Origin: Hyphomicrobium sp.
Lineage (GTDB): Bacteria > Pseudomonadota > Alphaproteobacteria > Rhizobiales > Hyphomicrobiaceae
NCBI GenBank assembly: GCA_022844105.1
Contig: JALHMJ010000008.1
Coordinates: forward strand, 62,001 to 126,000
Direction: 5' to 3'
Length of the DNA stretch: 64,000 nucleotides
The position numbers and the translations under genes were made by a program. Below, piece after piece: positions 37,661 through 44,912 of this stretch. How positions within the stretch are numbered: position 1 is the first letter of the stretch; each line of letters starts with the position of its first letter. Under the pieces are notes generated by a model. The model was given only the letters and a program-made list of their open reading frames with translations. It had not been told where the DNA came from and made no database searches.

Positions 37661-38038
37661 ATGGATCGTAAAAACATCAAAAGCGCGGTACGCATTCTCA
37701 CTCTGCGCAAGTTGAAGGCACAGGCGGAAGCGACCCGCTTGCAGAGTGGCGTGACGGCGGGCTCGACCTTGCGGGAACGGCTTCTTCAGGCGCCCCCCCA
37801 GCAGCCCTATGCCGACTTGACGACTGCTTACATCCAGCGGACGGTCGGAATTCTCGATAAAGGGCTCGCCGTCTTGCGACAACAGCAGAGCACAGTTCTC
37901 GCGACAATCAATCAAGCGGACCGCGCTATCGCGATCGTGGAGGACAAGCTTACGCAGTCCAACGACGCGTTGGAACGGTCGAACTTGGAGGCCCTGGTAT
38001 GGTCGTCGTTCGACAACTCGGGCGGTAGCACACGATAA
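37661..38038 (+). CDS. Small coiled-coil flagellar protein, possibly FliJ-like
   Basis: This 125-residue protein has two helical stretches (SAVRILTLRKLKAQAEATRL and LAVLRQQQSTVLATINQADR) with no signal or membrane helix. Size, charge and position after fliR fit a FliJ-like export chaperone, which is expected but otherwise missing in this window. The sequence match is weak, so the name is only a suggestion. Confidence 0.5.
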   Translation: MDRKNIKSAVRILTLRKLKAQAEATRLQSGVTAGSTLRERLLQAPPQQPYADLTTAYIQRTVGILDKGLAVLRQQQSTVLATINQADRAIAIVEDKLTQSNDALERSNLEALVWSSFDNSGGSTR

Positions 38039-38097
38039 GGTTGATGCAAGTTGCCCTCGTTAGGCTTCAGGGAAGTCATACCGAAGTGAGATAGGGC

Positions 38098-38457
38098 ATG
38101 CAGATACCGATTGTGAATTCGACGACGTTCATGGGCACCGAACACACTAAGAGCGATAAGGCAAAAGATTCTGCTGCGGCGGACTGGTCGACCGCACTGG
38201 AGCGTGTTGTCGAATTTCAAGCCGATCAGAGTTCGGTTCTCCAAGCCGCCGCGCCGCCCGATCCGACGTCGGTAAAATTGTCAGAACTGCTTGTCGCGCA
38301 TGCTCTACGCGAGATCATGCCGAGCGGCGGGACGAAAGAAGGCGGACTTGCGCACGACACTTGGCGAGGAATGCTTGCCGATGCGATTGCAAAAGAGGTG
38401 GCGCCTCATATCCGCGCAATGCCTTTGCGCGATAGCACGACGGAGGCTGCGCGATGA
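38098..38457 (+). CDS. FlgJ N-domain-like rod-binding protein
   Basis: This 119-residue protein has the pattern of the FlgJ rod-cap domain: LSELLVAHALREIMPSGGTK followed by THDTWRGML-like LAHDTWRGMLADAIAKEVAP. It lacks the C-terminal muramidase domain found in enteric FlgJ. It would cap the growing rod. A separate GH24 lysozyme-like gene lies 3 kb downstream. It overlaps the next gene by 4 bases. Confidence 0.7.
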   Translation: MQIPIVNSTTFMGTEHTKSDKAKDSAAADWSTALERVVEFQADQSSVLQAAAPPDPTSVKLSELLVAHALREIMPSGGTKEGGLAHDTWRGMLADAIAKEVAPHIRAMPLRDSTTEAAR

Positions 38458-38909
38458 CGGCGCGACAAGTGAGGCAAGGTATCGTGCGGCCTCGTTCGCA
38501 TAGCGCCGAGTCGAGTGTCATTTCTGGATATGGGCCAAATTCCATCGCCGAAGCACGCGAGAAAGATCGTGCGATCGTGGTGATCGACGTCATACTCAAA
38601 ATCGTCGAGGAGGAAAACGCCGCCATTCGCGCGACAGGCGTCAAAGAAGTGGAAAAATTTGCCGAACGGAAAGGCCAGGCGCTCATGAACTTGAGCAGCT
38701 TGATGGCTACGGAGTCAGCCAGAGTCTTGCATCCGTCCGTTTTGGAAAAGTTGCACGTGCTGCGCGCAGCAATCCAATCCAATCTGTCGCTCCTTAAAAT
38801 TCACATCGACGCCGTGACTGAAGTTTCTCAAATTATTGTTCGGTGTGTCCAGAGTTCGCATTCGGATGGCACATACTCTCGGCCCCTGGCCCCTTATGGG
38901 CAGGTCTAA
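38454..38909 (+). CDS. FlgN-like export chaperone
   Basis: This 151-residue helical protein has the FlgN pattern: an internal VIDVILKIVEEENAAIRATG helix, ERKGQALMNLSSLM and a C-terminal HIDAVTEVSQIIVRCVQ followed by DGTYSR. FlgN chaperones FlgK and FlgL. It is identified by pattern and context, not by close similarity. The stop overlaps the next start by one base (TAATG). Confidence 0.68.
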   Translation: MTARQVRQGIVRPRSHSAESSVISGYGPNSIAEAREKDRAIVVIDVILKIVEEENAAIRATGVKEVEKFAERKGQALMNLSSLMATESARVLHPSVLEKLHVLRAAIQSNLSLLKIHIDAVTEVSQIIVRCVQSSHSDGTYSRPLAPYGQV

Positions 38910-39367
38910 TGGTGAAGCTTATCATCGTCGGAGTTTGGGGCGCGCTCATATCGGTGATCACCTTCGTCGCCCTGTCTCAGTCCCAGATTTTCGCGGATGG
39001 TTCGGGCCTTGAGGCAACGGCTCCAAAAATCGAGTCGATATCGACGGGCATCATGCGCGTGCCAATCATGGCGGACCAAATGCCGAGTGGATATGTGTTG
39101 CTCGATCTCGATGTCGAATATGATCGACAGCCGCTCGCGGACATGGCCGGCAAGTTTCAGAGCATCGCAATTGATGAAGCATTTCGCGCCGTCTACGAAA
39201 ACATGTCGATCGATTACAAAAATGCCAAGAAGACCGATCTTTCCGGTCTCCTGAAAATCATCGGAGAGCGGCTGAACAAGCGTTTGAGTTCAGGTGCGGT
39301 AAAGGAACTTCGAATTAAGGAGTTCATGTTTGTGCCGCCGCGCAATGCTCCCAAGCGGCAGCTCTAA
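38909..39367 (+). CDS. Single-pass membrane protein at the end of the flagellar block
   Basis: This 152-residue protein has an N-terminal membrane helix (LIIVGVWGALISVITFVALS) and a periplasmic domain with GYVLLDLDVEYDRQPLADMA and VKELRIKEFMFVPPR. The topology and a two-strand/helix layout recall FliL, but similarity is too low to call. It is coupled to the FlgN-like gene. It is the last gene of the flagellar series; flagellar function is inferred from position. Confidence 0.65.
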   Translation: MVKLIIVGVWGALISVITFVALSQSQIFADGSGLEATAPKIESISTGIMRVPIMADQMPSGYVLLDLDVEYDRQPLADMAGKFQSIAIDEAFRAVYENMSIDYKNAKKTDLSGLLKIIGERLNKRLSSGAVKELRIKEFMFVPPRNAPKRQL

Positions 39368-39616
39368 CCGCAATCGGACTTTTCTCGTGCAGGCGAATTC
39401 GACGGTACCGATTGTTCGGCGTGACCGCACCAAGTGCGAGTGCGAGTTGAAAATCTAGGATGAGACGCCGCAATGCATCACGCCAAGACATCGGTGGATA
39501 TCTCGTCAGCGAAGTTGCGAGGCGTGGCGCACCATGATCAAGTGCCGCATGATCATCATCCAGATGATGTATACTTATCATTCTGGTTATAGGATGTTGG
39601 GTGAAGGGCACTTGCC

Positions 39617-40357
39617 GTGCGATATGCAACGAAAGTTGAAAAAGAGCAACTGCTGACGCCTCAGCCGCTCTACGGGCGAGTTCGTCAATTGCTGGTGGAG
39701 CAGATCCAGAAAGGCGATTGGATGGTCGGGGATTCGCTCCCCAATGAGGGCGATCTCGCGAAGAAATTTGGTGTCAGTGTGGGCACCGTCAGAAAGGCCA
39801 TCGAGGGGCTTGAAAGTAACGGTCTCATCAAGCGCATCCAGGGGCGCGGAACGTACGTCACCGGGATTGGGTCGCACGTTTTGCGCCAGAAGTTCGTTCG
39901 ACTTCGCGGTGAGGACGGCAAAGACATTCGTCTGGCATACGATCTGCTTTCGATCAGTCGCGTGCCGCCGCCAACGGAATTATCCGACATCGATGAATGG
40001 AGATCGGAAACCGAATTCGTGAAAGTCGTACAGCTTGTCCGTTTTGGGCAGGCTGGCACAGGTTACGAAATTTCTCACCTTCCCACTACGAGGCTTCCGA
40101 ATTTCCAAAAGCACATGACGTTTGGCCAAGATCTTTATCCGTTGCTTGGCGACTACGGTCTTATTGTTACGCACGCGCGTGAGCAAATATGTCTTACAAA
40201 TTCAACTCAAGACATTGCCGACGTTCTGGGTGCGCAGCCCGGAGAGCCGATTTTACAAATATCCCGCGTTGGCTATTGCATAGATAAGTCGCCAATCGAG
40301 CATCGTATCTCTCAGTATCGTGCCCGTGGTGTCATCTACGATATTGAAATTGGATAA
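39617..40357 (+). CDS. GntR-family regulator with UTRA domain
   Basis: This 246-residue protein has a GntR winged helix (LYGRVRQLLVEQIQKGDWMV, SLPNEGDLAKKFGVSVGTVR, LIKRIQGRGTYVTG) and a C-terminal UTRA ligand-binding fold (EPILQISRVGYCIDKSPIEH, ISQYRARGVIYDIEIG). The start is GTG 39617. The ligand is unknown. The first base pairs upstream hold a GTATAC palindrome (39569-39574) within AT-rich DNA that could be its operator; this is only a guess. Confidence 0.88.
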   Translation: MRYATKVEKEQLLTPQPLYGRVRQLLVEQIQKGDWMVGDSLPNEGDLAKKFGVSVGTVRKAIEGLESNGLIKRIQGRGTYVTGIGSHVLRQKFVRLRGEDGKDIRLAYDLLSISRVPPPTELSDIDEWRSETEFVKVVQLVRFGQAGTGYEISHLPTTRLPNFQKHMTFGQDLYPLLGDYGLIVTHAREQICLTNSTQDIADVLGAQPGEPILQISRVGYCIDKSPIEHRISQYRARGVIYDIEIG

Positions 40358-40379
40358 TGATGGATATTGGAGAAACGGT

Positions 40380-41021
40380 ATGAGATCTGTGCGTTGTGCA
40401 CCGTCCGCTCACCGCGCCACGCCTGAAGCGGAGTCTCAGCTGTCTTGGGAGCGACATGCAAAGGCGGCGTATGGCAGAATAGATATCACTGTTTTGCAGG
40501 ATAAGAAGATCAAGACCCACCGCGGCTTGCCGGTATCGATCCTCGCAGGTTGTCGATGCGAAGAAGATGCCGCGAGAATTCTACGCACCTCCATTTTTTG
40601 CGAACTGCCAGCGACATCGGCTTGGTTCGTGATTTTTCCCCCGCTCGGACCTGTAGGCTTCGGCATCGTCGTGATGCAGTCCCCTGACAACAATGGCGTA
40701 TCCGTTGATTTTGGGGGGCTGGCACTGGATGGCGTAACGTTGGAGGGGGCCGTCAGGTGGGTCGCATGCGCTCTGACGGGAAAATATCATCTAAGGGTGG
40801 GGTATGTCGGAAATCTCGCCCGCACATGGCATCTTGAACCAACAGATGCGGGGTCCGGCACATCAGAGCTGGCGTCGGGTCTAGGGTTGCCTTTCGCATT
40901 CTTCCGCAAGCGCACCGAGATGCTCAGGCGGAATGATACTCTGCACCTTTCGAACAGTTCCTGCGTCGAACTGGAGCAGCTCCTCGTGCCGACATCTGTG
41001 CGCGTCGCAGCAAACATCTAA
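40380..41021 (+). CDS. Unknown protein downstream of the GntR regulator
   Basis: This 213-residue protein was not recognised. It has alternating strand-like and helical parts (VSILAGCRCEEDAARIL, WFVIFPPLGPVGFGIVVMQS, VTLEGAVRWVACAL) and no signal peptide or membrane helix. It begins 23 bases after the GntR gene, so the two may form one unit. An in-frame ATG at 40320 would overlap the regulator by 38 bases and is less likely. Confidence 0.6.
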   Translation: MRSVRCAPSAHRATPEAESQLSWERHAKAAYGRIDITVLQDKKIKTHRGLPVSILAGCRCEEDAARILRTSIFCELPATSAWFVIFPPLGPVGFGIVVMQSPDNNGVSVDFGGLALDGVTLEGAVRWVACALTGKYHLRVGYVGNLARTWHLEPTDAGSGTSELASGLGLPFAFFRKRTEMLRRNDTLHLSNSSCVELEQLLVPTSVRVAANI

Positions 41022-41034
41022 GCCTGAGTGCCAC

Positions 41035-41298
41035 TCAATCCTTTGTCGGCGTTGAAGGCTTGGCAGCGCAGGTCTCCGCTTCAGCCAAATCTTGCCAGTC
41101 GCAATCTAAAAACATCGAAAGCCCATTCTTGCGGTAGGCCCGATCGAATTCACGTTCGCGACGAGCTCGTGAGCGGCGCATGTGCGTTTCGCTCACCCAC
41201 GTCCGTGCGTGCGTGGCGCCGCGAATGGACGTCGCGACAATGCCGAAAAGCGACAACTTTAATGTCATGAGACACCACAGATCTGGCCATCCAAACAT
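41035..41298 (-). CDS. Doubtful small basic protein
   Basis: This is an 87-residue frame in an otherwise gene-free 517-base gap. A hydrophobic start (MTLKLSLFGIVATSI) is followed by an Arg-rich stretch (RRSRARREREFDRAYRKN) and LSMFLDCDWQDLAEAE. The composition looks protein-like but no family is known. The rest of the gap, 41299-41537, shows nothing clear. Confidence 0.3.
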   Translation of the reverse strand: MFGWPDLWCLMTLKLSLFGIVATSIRGATHARTWVSETHMRRSRARREREFDRAYRKNGLSMFLDCDWQDLAEAETCAAKPSTPTKD

Positions 41299-41537
41299 GG
41301 CCGTTTGGCTGACATGCCGGCTTCAGCCCGGCGCCACGTGTGGTGTCATACCCACCGCTGCTCGCGGTGCACGTGGCAAGCAGTCTGACTTTCAGACAAT
41401 AACGCCGGGTTAAATCTGCTCTAACCAAGCGCTCAATTGCGGCGCGCCATCTTGTACATTGGAGATAGGATCGACGGTTAAATTCATGCAAGGTTGGCCG
41501 GATAGTCTCGCGCACAGACGCAACGCGGAGTCCTCGA

Positions 41538-42206
41538 GTGGACGCCTACTATCTGAATCGAATTAAAAGTTTCGAGGGATACACGCCGAAGGCGACGTGG
41601 GACTATGCCCAGTATTCGAACGGGTATGGCACAAAAGCCTCTTTTGCAGGTGAGGTCATTGATCGGGTGGAGGCGGAGCGGCGATTTCGAGACGAGATCG
41701 ATAAGGCGGCCGCCTTGGTTGATGGGTTTGCAGCCAATCTGGACTCGGGGACACGCGCGGCCCTGACTTCGTTGACCTACAATGCGGGCACGAAATGGAT
41801 GCGCAGCGGCCTTGGCGAAGTGATCAAGGCTGGCAATCTGGATGAAGCCAAGACGATCTTTCTCAAGTACACCAAGGCTGGTGCCGTAGATCTGCCGGGA
41901 TTGCAGGCACGTCGTTCGCAGGAAGTGGCGTGGTTCCAGGGCGGGAGTGTTGGTGCGACAGTAGCCAGCGGGACCGAACAGACGGCTCAAGCTGAAACCG
42001 TGCCGGAACCGCCAGAAAAGCATTTCCAGGATGCCACCCAGCTGGCCAGTCTGTATGTCGCCGACAGTAAAACCGTGACGAACGCTGATCCGACGGCTGC
42101 GATCTTCGACCTTTTTGAGCAACTCAAGTTGGACCAGATCCGACTGCTCGTTTTATGGAATCGTGAGAGCGATGCACAATCAGTCGAGCAAGAGTTTCAA
42201 ATATAG
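41538..42206 (+). CDS. GH24 lysozyme-like protein
   Basis: This 222-residue protein has a phage-type lysozyme (GH24) domain in residues 1-135: IKSFEGYTPKATWDY with candidate catalytic Glu13, then SNGYGTKA, and LTSLTYNAGTKWMRSGLGEV with RRSQEVAWFQ. The Glu-to-Asp22 distance fits T4-type enzymes, but the Asp-to-Thr spacing is longer. The last about 80 residues are unrelated and end with a helical acidic tail. There is no signal peptide; start is GTG 41538. It may open peptidoglycan for the flagellar rod, or be a phage remnant. Confidence 0.78.
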   Translation: MDAYYLNRIKSFEGYTPKATWDYAQYSNGYGTKASFAGEVIDRVEAERRFRDEIDKAAALVDGFAANLDSGTRAALTSLTYNAGTKWMRSGLGEVIKAGNLDEAKTIFLKYTKAGAVDLPGLQARRSQEVAWFQGGSVGATVASGTEQTAQAETVPEPPEKHFQDATQLASLYVADSKTVTNADPTAAIFDLFEQLKLDQIRLLVLWNRESDAQSVEQEFQI

Positions 42207-42410
42207 TAGCAGGCGCTCGAATTGCGGCATTTCGCATTCACCGGCATCCTCTATCATCTACATGACTTGAATGGCTGAGCTCGAAAAATTTTACCTCGAA
42301 ATTTATCAATATTGCCACGCGACCGTCGTATAGGTCGTCTTTCGCACGGCATGATAGCCGTTGTTCACGAGCATGACGCTCTCGGGTGACCCCTCGATTG
42401 AGCAGACGGC

Positions 42411-42767
42411 ATGCGGCAGTTCGGTAAAAGGCCCAACTCCGTTGATTTCGCCCTCATTGAGGTCGCAGGCGCTCCGCCAATTTCCTGCAAATTGATCGAG
42501 CGCTCCGTTCGCATGTTGCGGCTTGAGGTGGAGAGTGCAAGTGGGTTGCCGACAAAATTTGTGGTGATTACGAACGGCGGCAAAGACAAGTTGTTCTGCC
42601 AGGCCATTTCAGTCAGCGAAAACTACATAATCGCTCGCTTTTTTGATAACGAAAGCTCGAATGCCGAGTTGCGGCCCATCGGGGTCAGCGCGAGTGTCGG
42701 TGAATCGCAGCGCTGGATGGGTGACCGGATGGGAAGAGATTCCGCTGGAGGTAGGGGAACGGTTTGA
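42411..42767 (+). CDS. Degenerate PilZ-like protein
   Basis: This 118-residue protein aligns by pattern with alphaproteobacterial PilZ domains: ALIEVAGAPPISCKLIERS, ASGLPTKFVVITNGGKDK, LFCQAISVSENYIIARFF. The c-di-GMP binding elements are absent: no RxxxR precedes the domain, and the DxSxxG position reads ERSVRM. It is probably a non-binding PilZ relative. It stands alone, 200 bases after the lysozyme gene. Confidence 0.5.
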   Translation: MRQFGKRPNSVDFALIEVAGAPPISCKLIERSVRMLRLEVESASGLPTKFVVITNGGKDKLFCQAISVSENYIIARFFDNESSNAELRPIGVSASVGESQRWMGDRMGRDSAGGRGTV

Positions 42768-43020
42768 TCGCTTGATCTGATTCCTCAATCGCGCGGAGCG
42801 GCAGCCTTTCCGGCGCCGGTCGATCTCGCTCGGCGCTCTTGGATCAATTCGCGATGATGCAATCGCCGGGGATCGGGTCAATCCCCTGCGACGCGTATGG
42901 ATGAGCCGCACTCGGACGACGCGAGGTCTTTTTTCAGGCCCGCCTCCCCTTCGCACTTCCTAACGCCTCAGCTTACTGCTAAGTATCCATGCAAACTGAA
43001 AACTTACTTTAGAAAAGACC

Positions 43021-44475
43021 ATGGATAGCACCGTCCTGATCTTCGCCCAGTTTGATGCAGGGTGGTCGGGCTTGGCCGACATCCTTTCAGAACGCAACGG
43101 CTACCGCGTTCTGAGTTCGAACACTGAGGCCGAAGCACTTCAGCTCGCCCACGATGTCCAGATCGACCTGGTGATCGCCGACGATGGCTCGAAAGATGTC
43201 GATGGATGTAAGTTTTTAGCAGGCTTGCGGATCTCTCATCCCGACGTGGTCCGCGTGCTGGTTCTCGGCAAGACGTCAGACAAAGCCAACAAGGCCGTGC
43301 GGGAAGCGTCTGTTTATCAATATTTGCGCAAACCTCTGGACGCCGATCAGGCCGCGCTCCTTGTCAAGCGAGGACTGGAAACGCGCGAGCTTGCCCGCCG
43401 CCACCGGCTCATCTCGCGTGAGTTCAAGATGAAGGACGAAAGCCCAACCTTCGCTGCGCCCCACCACTTCAGTTTTCAGCCGCAAAGCCGACGCTTCGAA
43501 AAACTCGTGTACGTCAGCGAGCGGATGGCGGCTTTGTGCGATCTTGCCAAGACCGCCGCGAAGACGGATCTGCCGATCCTGATCCAAGGTGAGACCGGTA
43601 CTGGAAAAGAACTTCTCGCGCGCGCAGTCCATTACAATTCGTCCCGCAAGACGAGCCCGCTGCTCGTGCAGAATTGCGGCGGGATGAACGACGAATTGCT
43701 CCAGTCGGAGCTCTTTGGACACCGCCGTGGCTCCTTTACGGGCGCCGTGTCCGACCGCCTTGGGCTGTTTCGCGCGGGTGATGGTGGCACGGTGTTTCTC
43801 GATGAAATCTCCGAAGTATCGCCCTCATTTCAAGTGTCGCTGCTACGCTTTCTCCAGGAGGGCGAGGTCAAGCCGCTCGGGTCCGACCAGACGGTTCAGT
43901 CGAACGTGCGCATCATTGCTGCGTCCAACCGGTCTCTCGCGCAGATGGTCGCCAAGGGTGAGTTTCGGCGCGATCTTTACTATCGGCTCAAGGGCTTCGA
44001 ATTCGAAGTGCCGCCGTTGCGTGACCGGGTGGAAGATATCGCGGCCTTGGCTGAGTTTTTTGCAGCCAAACACAGCGAAGCGACGGGGCGCAAGATTTTG
44101 GGATTGTCGGCGAGCCTCATCGAAAAGCTGTCGCACTACGATTTTCCCGGCAACATCCGCGAACTGGAAAATGAAATTCGACGCCTTGTGGTGTTGACGG
44201 CCGACGGTGAGTATCTCACCACGCGGCACGTCTCGCCGGCGGTGATGGCGGCAACCCAGAGACAACAAGCCCACGCGCGCAACGGTTTTTCGCCAACCGG
44301 CGAAACCCTCAAGGATCAGGTTGAAAGTCTTGAGCGCCATCTCGTCGAGACGACGCTTCAGCGTCACCGATGGAACCAGAGCAAGGCGGCCGACGCACTC
44401 GGTCTATCGCGGGTCGGATTGGCAAACAAGATTCGCCGGTACGGCCTGGACGAGGAAAACGTGCATGGCCGGTGA
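43021..44475 (+). CDS. hoxA: Sigma54-dependent activator of the HoxA/HupR type
   Basis: This 484-residue protein has an N-terminal receiver (1-115), an AAA+ domain and a Fis-type helix-turn-helix. The AAA+ part shows Walker A GETGTGKE, the sigma54-contact loop GSFTGA and Walker B GGTVFLDEISE. The C-terminus HRWNQSKAADALGLSRVGLA with NKIRRYGL matches HoxA/HupR hydrogenase regulators. In the receiver, Asp54 and Lys104 remain but the acidic pocket is degraded (FAQFD instead of VDDE). A matching -24/-12 promoter stands before the hydrogenase genes 0.4 kb downstream. The paired kinase is not in this window. Confidence 0.9.
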   Translation: MDSTVLIFAQFDAGWSGLADILSERNGYRVLSSNTEAEALQLAHDVQIDLVIADDGSKDVDGCKFLAGLRISHPDVVRVLVLGKTSDKANKAVREASVYQYLRKPLDADQAALLVKRGLETRELARRHRLISREFKMKDESPTFAAPHHFSFQPQSRRFEKLVYVSERMAALCDLAKTAAKTDLPILIQGETGTGKELLARAVHYNSSRKTSPLLVQNCGGMNDELLQSELFGHRRGSFTGAVSDRLGLFRAGDGGTVFLDEISEVSPSFQVSLLRFLQEGEVKPLGSDQTVQSNVRIIAASNRSLAQMVAKGEFRRDLYYRLKGFEFEVPPLRDRVEDIAALAEFFAAKHSEATGRKILGLSASLIEKLSHYDFPGNIRELENEIRRLVVLTADGEYLTTRHVSPAVMAATQRQQAHARNGFSPTGETLKDQVESLERHLVETTLQRHRWNQSKAADALGLSRVGLANKIRRYGLDEENVHGR

Positions 44476-44710
44476 TCACGATGATGACGATCAGGACCGC
44501 AACGCAGCTGTCGTTCCGTTCCCATTTTCGCGCGCCCGCCCACCTCAATCCGCCAGCCCGCAGGGGGACATCGTCTTCGGTGAGATGGCGTCCATCCTGG
44601 GCATCCCGCACGAGCAGACGACCGGGCACTGGTGCAGCCGGTGCAACAAAATCTGGTACGGCTACTTGCTTGAAGTGACGTGCCCGACATGCGGCAACAG
44701 GCACGGCTGA
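44465..44710 (+). CDS. Small zinc-ribbon protein
   Basis: This 81-residue protein starts inside the end of the activator gene (11-base overlap). An acidic/polar first half is followed by a CxxC-x12-14-CxxC zinc ribbon: WCSRCNKIWYGYLLE, then CPTCGNRHG. It may bind zinc or iron. Coupling to the activator and location before the hydrogenase promoter suggest a link to hydrogenase regulation or maturation, but no function is known. Confidence 0.7.
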   Translation: MAGDHDDDDQDRNAAVVPFPFSRARPPQSASPQGDIVFGEMASILGIPHEQTTGHWCSRCNKIWYGYLLEVTCPTCGNRHG

Positions 44711-44755
44711 TTTTGCAAACCCACTTCACACCCGCAAAGAAACTTTGCAGAAATT

Positions 44756-44774
44756 CCTGATCTGCCAGATCAGG
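44756..44774. promoter_or_regulatory. Palindrome upstream of the hydrogenase promoter (candidate activator site)
   Basis: The arms CCTGATCTG and CAGATCAGG are perfect 9-base inverted repeats around one C. The site is centred about 100 bases before the expected transcript start, the usual distance for a sigma54 enhancer. A further inverted repeat, GCAAAG-AAA-CTTTGC, lies just before it at 44734-44748. Confidence 0.6.
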
Positions 44775-44793
44775 GAACAAAGGCGCACACGGA

Positions 44794-44806
44794 CATCAAC
44801 TTGTTG
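44794..44806 (+). promoter_or_regulatory. IHF-like site between enhancer and promoter
   Basis: CATCAACTTGTTG matches the IHF consensus WATCAANNNNTTR at all but the first base. It lies in AT-rich DNA midway between the palindrome and the -24 element, where bending would bring the activator to the polymerase. Confidence 0.55.
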
Positions 44807-44838
44807 ATTTATAGAGCTTTATTTTTCTAGTTTCGTTT

Positions 44839-44854
44839 TGGCACGGGCCTTGCT
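44839..44854 (+). promoter_or_regulatory. Sigma54 (-24/-12) promoter of the hydrogenase genes
   Basis: TGGCACG-GGCC-TTGCT is a full match to the consensus TGGCACR-N4-TTGCW, with GG and GC ten bases apart. Transcription should start near 44866, about 47 bases before the small-subunit start codon. The HoxA-type activator is encoded just upstream. Confidence 0.88.
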
Positions 44855-44912
44855 CTCCTTAACCATTGAGAAGCTCACCTAGAGGCTTCGCGGGTAAGCA
44901 GGGAGACGTCGC

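Noticed and set aside
44756-44774. The palindrome as a terminator of the zinc-ribbon gene
   Set aside because: No T-run follows, the loop is a single base, and position relative to the sigma54 promoter fits an enhancer better.
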